A stretch of 64,000 nucleotides of DNA from Amanita rubescens (taxonomy: Eukaryota; Basidiomycota; Agaricomycetes; Agaricales; Amanitaceae): NCBI GenBank assembly GCA_015039365.1, contig WION01000008.1:496001-560000 (forward strand). The letters are read 5' to 3'. Each line of letters opens with the position of its first letter. Position 1 is the stretch's first letter. The position numbers and the translations under genes were made by a program. Below, in pieces: positions 55,013-64,000 of this stretch. The notes beneath the pieces are model-generated. The model was given only the letters and a program-made list of their open reading frames with translations, was not told where the DNA came from and ran no database searches.

Positions 55013-56589
55013 ATGCCAATTGCAACACGGCGCAGGACCAAAGTCAGGGGTGTTCAGTTTACTATCATGGTGGTTGGTCAGTAAATGGATAAACTTATGG
55101 GTATTCAACACCGCACTCATTTTCCCAGGTGCATCGGGTTCTGGGCGAACAACGTTCGTCAACACCCTGTGTGAGGCGCCAGTACTAGACTACAAAAACC
55201 CTGAGAATGGACATCTTGAGAACGTTTCTATAAGGCCAGTGACGGTTGGTGAGTTCAACGTGTTTCGAAAAAGTCTTCCGCTCAGTCATCCTTTTGTAGA
55301 ACTTGAAGAAGATGGTCTGCGCATCTCCTTGACCGTCGTTGATACACCCGGTTTCGGGGATAATATCGACAACAGGAATGCGTCTGTGAAGTCTGTTTCT
55401 CGCGTCTGTCACGGACTTACGTTCTTTCGCAGGTTTCAGGAAATTGTAGATTACCTCGAGCGCCAGTATGATGATATTCTAGCAGAACGGTCCCGCATTA
55501 AACGCAATCCTCGATTTATCGACAAAAGAGTACACGCTGTATTGTATTTCATCCCCCCTGGAGGGCATGCGTGAGTTCTAGTTATATTTTAAACTTGGAT
55601 TTGATTTTAACGACCGCAGGCTAAGGGAAATTGATATTGAGCTTATGCAGCGGTTATCTCCGCGTGTCAATGTCATACCAGTCATTGGCAAAGCAGATTC
55701 GTTGACCCCGGCTGAGCTGAGGGTCTTTAAACGACGGGTGAACCTCCACGCTGACCGTAAGCATTACGCAGCTGAAGTGTTATAGATCATAGAAGATATA
55801 GAACATTATCAAATACCTATTTATGACTTCCCTTACGACCCAGAGGAAGATGACGAAGAAACTATACAAGAAAACCTGGAGCTGCGCGTAAGTCTGTATC
55901 ATTCACGTAGACATCTGTTCATACTAAACTACTGTCAGTCTCTTCTTCCATTTGCAGTGATAGGTTCCGAAGACATGGTCGAAGTAAACGGTAAAATAGT
56001 TCGGGGAAGAGCGTACCCTTGGGGTGTCGTAGAAGTCGATAATCCTGATCACTCTGATTTCGATCAACTTAAGAACGCCATATTTGGGTATGTATTGCTT
56101 ATCTTATTTCGGGTTGTATCTGATTTGGTCAGGAATATAGGTCCCATTTGGGAGATCTCAAGTCTTTAACGGAGGATGGGCTATACGAGACATACCGCAC
56201 GGAAAAGTTGTCTCGCGTAGTCTCTTTCGATGTCCGGTATGTTTAAAATTAATTTTGCTTAGCCCATAGGTAACAATCTTTCTGCAGTGATTCTGTCTTG
56301 GATCCTGAAGAACTAGCAACACATAGCGTGCGCATCAAGGAAGAACAGCTCCGTCGCGAAGAAGAAAAGGTTTTGTATCATTTTACGCTTGTGGGGCAGG
56401 ATATGCATTTAATAACATTGTTAGCTGCGCGAAGTTGAGTTAAGAATGCAGAGGGACATGCAGGAGAAACATCAAGAACTATCTGCTAAAGAGCAGTCGC
56501 TCAGGTAACTCTATATACTGGCAATTGCGAGTCATTGACCGTCTGTGTGTGACAGGATCTTAGAGAGCAGACTAACTACTCACGCTTAG
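55013..56589 (+). CDS. CDC11: Septin, Cdc11 type
   Basis: The first exon MPIATRRRTKVRGVQFTIMV splices after MVVG to GASGSGRTTFVNTLC (the P-loop), then LRISLTVVDTPGFGDNIDN (G3, DTPG), FQEIVDYLERQYDDILAERS, RIKRNPRFIDKRVHAVLYFI, LREIDIELMQRLSPRVNVIP, VIGKADSLTPAELR (G4), AYPWGVVEVDNPDHSDFDQL, LTEDGLYETYRTEKLSRVVS, and a C-terminal coiled coil (IKEEQLRREEEK, LREVELRMQRDMQEKHQELS) ending LTTHA at 56589. Arginine in place of the P-loop lysine (GRTT) is the known Cdc11 signature, so nucleotide hydrolysis is probably absent. Septins form hetero-oligomeric filaments at the septum and bud or hyphal neck; Cdc11 is usually the end subunit. A basic patch (TRRRTK) may bind phosphoinositides. Introns fit in phase; no frame break. 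Confidence 0.93.
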
Positions 56590-56763
56590 GCATTGTAGGT
56601 TTTGCAAATTTGGACATATCAGATTGTTTTCTTGTAAATTGGAGAGCACGTTTTTGGACATTTATGCTTGTATGTATAACGTGTAGCTGCCTAAATAGGC
56701 GGTACTTTCCCACATTCACGAGCTGTACGAATACTAAATACTCCCGTATCAGCATCGAAATTC

Positions 56764-59700
56764 ATGCATTCGCATGAGTTAAACGAGGATGAGTTTGATC
56801 AGGTCCGGTAAGGTTGTTCAGTGCTGAACCATATTCTCCATCTGAACAGTGTGTAGCCACTATGAGGATTTTGACACCCTAGGTGTGCCTCGGTGACCGT
56901 ACGCAAAACGGTAACTCACCCAAGTTAGACTGGATGCGGGATTCCGTCCTTGAACGGGACCGCCGCATAAGAAATGCACGGAAGACCATGCGCCGGCGCG
57001 AGCCCCACCGAAGAACAGCACTGTGGTGGCTATGGTCACAGCTACATAAAGGATTCGATGTCGCGCAGAGTTGGATCGTTGTGAGCCTTGTAGGCAAGTT
57101 ATTTTACAAGTACGTGTGCGATGAATTGAGACCCGTATATCTCTGCAGGTGTCTGCATTGGCATCAATGCAGGTATCACCTCTATTGTGAGCGAATGGCT
57201 CGCAGATATAAAAATTGGATACTGTTCGGACGGCTGGTGGCTGAATCAGCAATTCTGTTGTTGGGAGATCGAGGGCGACGAAATTGACGGCTGCGAATCA
57301 TGGCACCCATGGAGCAACATCACGCTGGCACGTTGGTTAATATTTGTAACTTTTGCAGTACGTGATTCCGTTATCAGCGACGGGAATCCTAACGCTGCTC
57401 CGGTCTCCGCTAAAAGGGAGTGTTCTCGTTCATTGCTTCTCATCTCGTGAGGTCTCTAGCCAAGTATGCTGCCGGTTCTGGCATATCGGAAATAAAATGC
57501 ATTTTGGCCGGATTCATCATGCAAGGCTTCTTGGGATTTGCCACTTTTTTTATCAAGAGTATTACGCTAGTAAGTAGCATCTGCCACTCAGAACGCGATT
57601 CTTACGAGTGCTAGCCTCTCGTAATTGCTTCCGGATTGTCCGTAGGAAAAGAGGGTCCGTCCGTACACGTCGCGTGTTGCATTGGATCGCTAGTAGCAGG
57701 CATGTTTGAGAAGTTTTCGCGAAGTCAAAGTAAGTACGGATGCAGCCGTCGAGAAATATGCTTGACCCATCCTTAGGTAAAATGCGAGAAATTATAACGG
57801 CAGCTAGTGCCGCCGGTGTCGCAGTTGCTTTTGGATCCCCTATCGGAGGAGTTCTATTCTCCATAGAAGTACGTTTGAGTGGCAATTAATTGGTCGTCTA
57901 ATCAATTTGCAGGAAATGAGCCATGTTTTCAGCATTCGAACCATGTGGAGAAGTTTTTTCTGTGCACTCATCGCGACGTTTACGTTAGCTGTACGAAGCA
58001 GATCCCTCCCCAATACACGCTTTGACACGTTTGTTAGACCATTAACCCATTCCGCACCGGGAAGCTTGTCCTTTTCCAGGTTACTTACGATAGAGATTGG
58101 CACTTTTTCGAGATTTTTTTTTTCGTCATCCTTGGAATCTTTGGGGTATGAGTTTCCATCTTTTCTGAAGAATAACCCTAATATCAAATTGAAAGGGTTT
58201 GTATGGCGCCTTCGTGGTCAATTTCAATCTTCAAGTCGCTGCATTCCGCCGAAAGCATTTAACAAATTATGCAGTAGCAGAGGCCGTGACTCTCGCAATC
58301 ATAACCGCCATGATAGGTTACTTCAATCGATTTCTTAGAATTGATATGACCGCTAGTATGGGAATATTGTTTCGAGAATGTGAAGGTGGTGGGAATATAA
58401 ACAACCTTTGCCAGTAAGTCTAAACGCATGAGCACATGTTTGATGCCTACTGGAGATAGAACAGACGCCCAGTGGCGAATAGCCAACTCGTTGTTGCTGG
58501 CAACTCTTGCACGAATGGGCCTTGTTATTATATCATATGGGTGCAAAGTGCCTGCCGGAATATTTGTGCCTTCAATGGCGGTTGGAGCAACATTCGGTCG
58601 CATGTTGGGCATCATGGTGAAGGCCATGCAAAAGTCAGATTGTCGTTTCGTTTTCCCATCAGGTGCTGATCTGCCATGAACAGGACATTTTGGAAATCAA
58701 GCTTTTTTGCAGTTTGTACTCCAGATGTACCTTGCATCACGCCCGGAACATACGCATTCTTAGGTGCTGCTGCGGCTCTCAGGTGAGTCTCAGTGCATGC
58801 CTAGATCCATCATATTTAAAGGGTACAGTGGCGTGATGCGAATCACCGTCACCGTCGTCGTAATCATGTTCGAGCTCACGGGGGCATTGACGTATATTCT
58901 ACCGACTATGGTAATGCAAATTGTGTTTTTGGGCAATATCGTGACGAAATATGTACTTGCACAGATTGTGCTGCTGGTGACAAAAGCCGTTGGCGACTTC
59001 TTGGGTACGAACGGTATTGCAGATGAAATGATTAGGTTCAATGGGTATCCATTTCTCGAGAAAGAAGACCATGCCTATAATGTCTCAGGTAAGTGTCATA
59101 CAAAACAGCGATATCGAGTTTACCTAATTCGTTTTTGAGTGTCGGCTGTTATGCGAAGGCGTCTACATACGTTGACGGACTCGGGAATGTGCATAAAGAG
59201 CCTAGGTAATGCAGTGAGCTTGCGTTCGTCTTCTGCATACTTAACGTTCGACAGAGATCATACTATGTACGACCGATGTTAAAGGATTCCCAATTCTCAG
59301 TGCAGATGGTATGCAGACATTATGCGGCTATATTGGCAGAACGGATCTCCGCTATGTTCTAGGTCTGCTGCATTTTTTTTCACAGAAAAAATTATTCTCA
59401 ATTTCATAGAGAGGGCTCGGAAGCAAGGCTTTGACGACGATACTCCATGTACTTTCACAAAAGAGATTGATGTCTCTGAACCGCCGCCAACTCCATTCGG
59501 TGTTGGAGAAGAAGCACTCGCCGGCCTTATCTCTGCATCAAATTCGCAAAATGGGCTGCGAATATGGCCGTGGGTGAACCTGGTTCGTCTACGTCCTTCA
59601 TACTTCGTGTAGTTCATGACGATCAAACAGACACCGATGACTGTGACCCCGACTTTGCCGCTAGAAATAGTCATGCAATTGTTCAAGCGAATGGGGTAGG

Positions 59701-59957
59701 TTGTGACCTTCCCGTTAATGATGATGATGACGTATCCTCGTAGGCCCCGTGTAATCCTTGTCGAGGACCAAGGGAAGCTAACGGGACTGGTAACCGTGAA
59801 GGATGTGTTGCGCTTTATAGCAACGGAGAAGCCCCAACATAACCCTTCATGGGATGAAAGAGGCGGATTGGATAATCTGTTGGAAGAAATCTGGAATTGG
59901 GCAATGGCTAAAGGATACAAATTAGCTTCGTGGGGTCACGCTTTGTTACGAAGATGA
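56764..59957 (+). CDS. CLC-type chloride channel/transporter with two CBS domains
   Basis: A start at [13 protein letters not shown] splices to [10 protein letters not shown], then [20 protein letters not shown]. The transport core follows: [60 protein letters not shown] (the GKEGP motif lining the ion pathway), [80 protein letters not shown] and [20 protein letters not shown]. Two CBS domains follow ([33 protein letters not shown]; then [40 protein letters not shown]), ending at 59957. The family supplies counter-anions in the Golgi, endosome or vacuole (yeast Gef1). Glutamate in GKEGP suggests a chloride/proton exchanger. About a dozen introns; the one at 57094-57148 has a GC donor (gcaagt). 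The start codon is tentative. Confidence 0.92.
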
Positions 59958-60410
59958 TATTATATGTACGATATATGATACGTCACCAAGCGGGTGGAGC
60001 GCAAAATACTGCATAAGAGGTGCTCGACACATCGTGAGCGTAAAAATGACTGGCTCCCAAGACGGAGATTCAGCAATATTCTCGGGAGCTGGCTACGTAT
60101 ACCCTTCACCAATTTGTTCTCGCTCGCTCTCTGCAAGAACAAGGCAGAGCTCCCAAAAACAGTTCAACTCATACCGACAACAGCAGGGACACGAAGGCGC
60201 CAGGTGTGCATGGACATTCATAAGATTGACTTACTCTCAAGTTTCTATTGCAGACAGAATACTCTAGGTCTGCGGCGCCCCTAACCCAAACCCAGCGTCA
60301 GCGCTGCAAACGGTCATTGTACCAGATGGGTACGTCGGTTTTTTAATCCGTGCATTTTCGACGTCGATAACATACATCACATAACGAAGAAACGAGTTTG
60401 AATTTCATTA
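59958..60410. other. Convergent spacer between CLC gene (+) and TSR1 (-), with a possible small frame
   Basis: About 450 bases. A plus-strand frame starting near 60046 (MTGSQDGDSAIFSGAGYVYP...) could splice through a 52-base GT-AG intron to a short end near 60286, giving a product of about 60-75 residues. I recognise no family and cannot tell it from 3' flank sequence, so it is not called as a gene. Confidence 0.35.
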
Positions 60411-63222
60411 TCATTCTTCCATGGCGTCTTCTGTTAGCTTTCCGTCGTCTAGGGTCCATAATTTCCACCATTTTGGATACACCCTCTTGTAAAGATTCAT
60501 GCATACGGTGTCCATTTGATTGATTGGTCCATCAAAGTGTGCTTTGAAGTATCCATGGGTGCCCAATGATTCCTGAATATGTCCAGTCCGGCCGTACTTG
60601 GTGTGCAATTGGATCGGTTTGAAATATTGTACATCATCTACGGACCTTGAGTTGAAAGGCAAGCGAAATGGAAATGAATCGTACCACGATTGAAAAACAT
60701 ATATCGAACGGTTGCTGTTTTTTTATGGACTTTAAACGGATGCCCTGTCAAGATGATACGTTTCGCAATGATGCGCGTTGTATCAGGGTTTAGGAATGAA
60801 CCCATAGCCACTAAACGTGGGGCTAATGATGCAAGCATGTGTTCATGGGAGCTAGTCACCCAAGGGATCAGAGCAACTAACCTTGGGGATCTGTGCCCTC
60901 CCTCAAAAGAATACACGGCTGCTTTCCAAATATCATTGGACCATACGTCGTCACAACGCTCGTAAGGCCGTGGCGCAGGTACCGTTCGAACTTGTGGATG
61001 TTATTGGTACCCTTACCGCCGCCTCGTGTGAGCTGACTATACAATGGATTGACCCGGAATCGGCGAGGGCCTACGCACAAAACTAAGGGGTCCTATCGCA
61101 AAGAATATTGGCTTTAAATCATCATTGACTTGCGCAAACCTACTTTTGATCTGACGGAACCATCGTACTCGGTATTACGCTGTACAGCAAAGTTGAGCGC
61201 AGTAATCTTATGTTCGTGTTGCAACAACGCATAAAGAGTGGTGACAGCTCCGGTCAGTTCCGCATCTCGGGGGACATCCTTTAGGTATATCGACACCCTT
61301 GTTGCAGGCTGTAGGCTATGAGCGTCCATTCGTAAATAAATCGAGACGTGACGTACTTCAACTCTGTATAATTCTGCCTCCGCGCGTCTACGAATGGTCC
61401 TCTCCGTCCTCTTGAAGTCCTCGAACTGAAAAATACGAGCATAATCTCTGGGAAGGTTCTCGAAAGGGTCCCACGGGCTTGTTCTGAAGGAGCGCAGTCC
61501 TCTGTATCTTTGGAACCTTACACGGGCCAGTTGGTCTTGTGGCGTGTCTATTTCATCAGGGAAAACCAGATCATCCTCTTCTTCCCGTTTTCTATTCCTC
61601 CACTTCTGCAGCCTAAATCATAGATATGAATGAAAGACACGCATATGCATCGGCCGTCTTACTGTCGTTCTTCCTCCTCCTCGTCCAACTCCTGGAAATC
61701 GACAAGTTTTGGAACATTGTCATTCATGTCTTCATCGTCCATTATAATTTCTTCTTCTTCATCATTCATGTTGCTTGTATTCATCTCCTCTACGGCTTCG
61801 CCGGCCTCTTCTCCCCCTTCTTCATCATCACTCTCATCAATTATCCAAGCTGCTTGATATTCGCTCGTCCCTTTCGGTACCCTTTTCACAACTCTGGGCG
61901 TCGTGCCCTTGGCAGCATCAGGCAGGGATACTTCATCCATATCTTCAATATTCCCGTTCATCTCTTCTTCGGTTGGCCATGTTTGTTCATTTGCAAGATC
62001 ATCGGGATCGTTACTTGAAACTAAAGAATCTACCTCTTCTGGATCTGGTTCAACGAGGGTAGCTGATTCGACCTCCATATTGGCGCCAGACTTCGAGTAG
62101 CGAGGCAAAGGTGCGGATTCAATCTATGTGTCATGGTTGTTATTCATCTGGATATTAAAAAACGGAGTGCCTACTCTAGCGATCTGGAAGTCTCCGTAGT
62201 TTGGCAAATGGATAAGTCTGTTTGCGGACAAGGAGTTTCCTCGAACTACGCCAGTCACCTTGAGTAATCCATCTTGCCAAGAGATGGACTCTCCTAATAT
62301 CCAAGCACGCCCTTCTCTCCACCGAACGTCGGCAGGTTTACCTTCGGCCAAAGCTCTTAGAGCATTCAGTCTATCTGAGCTGATATGAAGATCGAAAATC
62401 TTTGCTTGACTTGGCACAAAGTACTGCATGAAGGACAGCAGTGATTTGAGAATACCTGAGCGCGTCTTTGCGTCAAAATGAGGATCCTGCGGAACGACGC
62501 TGACTACGTCCGGCAGGCCCTGTGCTTGCAGAGTGCGCAACAAAGTGTCTCCCCACTGGTCAACCTCCACTGTTGTCGACAAGACAAATATCGCATAATC
62601 GGCGACTTTGCAAGCTTCTAACGCAGCATAGAAGTTTCCGTATGGTATATTAATGAATTGAATTGAAGTTTTGAACCGTTCTGCTCTTCAATTAAAAAAA
62701 CTATGTTTAGTCTCTCGTCATATGAGAGGAGCTTTGGAGACAGACCTGATTTTCCAGATGCCTACATCTGGACAATCGTCGGCTGATATCTGAAGAGAAT
62801 CTGCAAGCGAAGCTACTGCGCTGCGCGCATTGACATCCGGAGTCAGAGGGATAACTGCAACTATTCTGGGCGCGCCATCGACACCGTTAAATATACGCGT
62901 GGCAGAGATTAAGGACTGTCTCTTTTTCATCTGGGCTTGCTTGGCTGTGTTTCGCCTGTTCAGACGGAGCTGCGCTGCTGATGCAGAGACGGTTGCTTTT
63001 GGAGAATCCCTTGAGATGCGACCTAAGAGTCCACATTAGATATGAGTTGAGTAAGATCGAGTTCATGCTTGCCCTTTGCGGCATTTCTCAGCGAATGTTT
63101 TGTTGCGTGTCTTGATTTGAATTTTTTATTTTGCTAATATGGATCGTAAGGTAGGCTTATTCCGATGAGCACACGCTTACCTGTTTCAGCGTAGGCCTGT
63201 GGTGGTGTTGTGGTTGTGCCAT
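60411..63222 (-). CDS. TSR1: Ribosome biogenesis protein Tsr1
   Basis: The start [14 protein letters not shown] splices to [20 protein letters not shown], then [60 protein letters not shown], the degenerate GTPase-like domain ([40 protein letters not shown]), a domain-2 block ([40 protein letters not shown]), a long acidic insert ([20 protein letters not shown]), and the C-terminal half ([113 protein letters not shown]). The stop is at 60411. Tsr1 resembles a translational GTPase but lacks the catalytic P-loop; it occupies the decoding face of pre-40S particles during late maturation in the cytoplasm and nucleolus. Intron 63023-63072 has a GC donor (gcaagc). No frame break. Confidence 0.93.
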
Positions 63223-63328
63223 ACATTATCAGCTAGAAATTTTGCGACCGATAAGGCAATCCTGGGCACGTGTTCTGCGCTATATTTAGGGTACTGTCAT
63301 AGTACCGGCTTGACCCATAACTTGGGCG
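63223..63328. promoter_or_regulatory. Short divergent promoter, TSR1 (-) / SDR gene (+), with a CACGTG box
   Basis: Start codons are 106 bases apart. CACGTG lies at 63267-63272 and a TATATTTA-like sequence at about 63280-63287. Either could serve both genes. Confidence 0.4.
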
Positions 63329-64000
63329 ATGACGGCCATCCCTGACGACCAGCTTTTCCAGTATGCAGACCGCGTGCGTGATAGGGTTGTTGTTATTACA
63401 GGTATTAGCATTTACTTAATTTACATGTCCGGCTTCTTACCGTGATGACAGGGGCAGCAAACGGTATAGGTAAAGAAACCGCGTTTCGTTTCGCGGCTTA
63501 TGGGTAGGGACAAGTTTCTGCACTTTTAATTCTTATGCTACACAAGCAACCAGTGCAAAAGTTGTCATTGGCGATCTGGACGCGGTGGGTGCCGAAAAGG
63601 TTGTCGAACAGATCGAGCAGGATGGCGGGTATGTCGTACTACCGGAGTTGTATTCTGCGTCTCATGCAGTCGACCAGTAAAGCAATCTATCAAAAATGCA
63701 ATGTAACAGTGTGGGAGGACCAGCTCGCTCTCTTTGAGCTAGCAATGTCAACATATGGCTCAGTCGACGTTGTTGTAAGAACTTTCGATGGCTTAATCAC
63801 TCGTAAGTGAACGTGTCTCGAAAGGTCCCCAATGCTGGCATAGGTCAACGGGCGCCCCTCACGCTGGTGACGTTGAAGAATGGAAAACCTATCAAACCTG
63901 AACTGGCTACGCTTGATGTCAATCTCAATGGCGTTGTTTACTGTGAGCTACATTGGCTGCTGGCGTTTATGAAATCACACTTCCTCAGCGACGTACCTGG
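63329..64000 (+). CDS. Short-chain dehydrogenase/reductase, 5' part only (cut by window end)
   Basis: From the ATG at 63329 (MTAIPDDQLFQYADRVRDRV) exons give VVVITGAANGIGKETAFRF (the TGxxxGxG cofactor loop, split by an intron after ITG), then AKVVIGDLDAVGAEKVVEQI (acidic Asp after strand 2, suggesting NAD rather than NADP), TVWEDQLALFELAMSTYGSV, DVVVPNAGIGQRAPLTLVTL (the NAG motif) and LDVNLNGVVY before another intron. The catalytic Ser-Tyr-Lys part lies beyond the window. Five or six short introns are needed in 670 bases. Classical SDRs of this kind reduce or oxidise varied alcohols; substrate unknown. The sequence resembles 15-hydroxyprostaglandin-dehydrogenase-like SDRs of mushrooms, but that is tentative. 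Confidence 0.85.

Noticed and set aside
55130..55160. Septin P-loop K-to-R as a damaging mutation
   Set aside because: Arginine at this place is characteristic of Cdc11-type septins, and the rest of the gene is intact.
60034..60267. 77-codon plus-strand frame between CLC and TSR1
   Set aside because: A splice to a short end is possible, but there is no homology I recognise and it lies in a convergent 3' flank.
1..64000. tRNA, rRNA, transposon and biosynthetic-cluster content
   Set aside because: By eye I found no B-box-like GGTTCGAATC with a matching A box, no transposase or reverse-transcriptase motifs, no long terminal repeats, and no NRPS, PKS or terpene synthase genes. A tRNAscan and repeat-library search would be needed to exclude small or degenerate cases.

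Overview
The window is nuclear DNA of a filamentous basidiomycete, most likely an Agaricomycete. The signs are dense intron-rich genes on both strands with introns of about 45-60 bases, a lignocellulose-type copper radical oxidase (glyoxal oxidase family), an F-box/LRR gene of the kind expanded in mushrooms, a fragment of a DUF6534-type membrane gene, a fused Bta1 betaine-lipid synthase, and fungal forms of Rad9, Ada2, Ctr9, Cdc11 septin, Tsr1, chitin synthase and a CAP59-type mannosyltransferase. I found no bacterial genes, intact transposon, rRNA, tRNA or CRISPR array. All gene models were spliced by eye and family names come from remembered conserved motifs; no search was run.

Layout. 1-5.1 kb (minus): a membrane protein cut by the window edge, a protein kinase and a secreted glyoxal oxidase. 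5.5-9.8 kb: the checkpoint clamp subunit Rad9 (+), a damaged F-box/LRR gene and a Bli-3-like flavin split-barrel protein (minus). 10-13.3 kb: TIM17 and a CDCA7-type zinc-finger protein share a 150-base divergent promoter. 13.5-15.1 kb is nearly gene-free, holding one orphan exon and a run of 20 T. 15.1-17.6 kb: the SWIM-domain Shu-complex protein (Sws1/ZSWIM7) and the tRNA methyltransferase Trm11 are divergent, with 72 bases between start codons. 17.7-23.4 kb: an MFS transporter, a WBP4-like splicing factor and a membrane-anchored Smr-domain protein. 23.5-34.8 kb: chitin synthase, an R3H-associated-type protein, isoprenylcysteine methyltransferase, ATP synthase OSCP, a TRP/Flc-like channel and a J-protein. 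35-42.5 kb: an unknown single-pass membrane protein, bleomycin hydrolase, an arylesterase-like protein and ribosomal protein S0 (uS2). 42.6-60 kb is a tandem plus-strand series: BTA1, a CAP59-type glycosyltransferase, CTR9, ADA2, septin CDC11 and a CLC chloride channel. 60.4-64 kb: TSR1 (minus) and the 5' part of a short-chain dehydrogenase (+).

The content is mainly housekeeping. Themes are ribosome and tRNA biogenesis (RPS0, TSR1, TRM11), chromatin and transcription (CTR9, ADA2, the CDCA7-type protein), recombination and checkpoint (RAD9, Sws1-like), mitochondria (TIM17, OSCP, a J-protein), and cell wall, septum and membrane (chitin synthase, CDC11, CAP59-type, BTA1, CLC, TRP). These are neighbours rather than a dedicated cluster.

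Three features stand out. First, many conserved genes between about 3 and 24 kb carry one-base reading-frame breaks, while the remaining 40 kb shows almost none; one break lies in an essential ribosomal-protein gene, so sequence error is the likeliest cause. Second, at least five introns use a GC-AG boundary with a GCAAG(T/C) donor. Third, two paralogous membrane proteins lie about 21 kb apart, one of them clearly fused to a C-terminal Smr domain.
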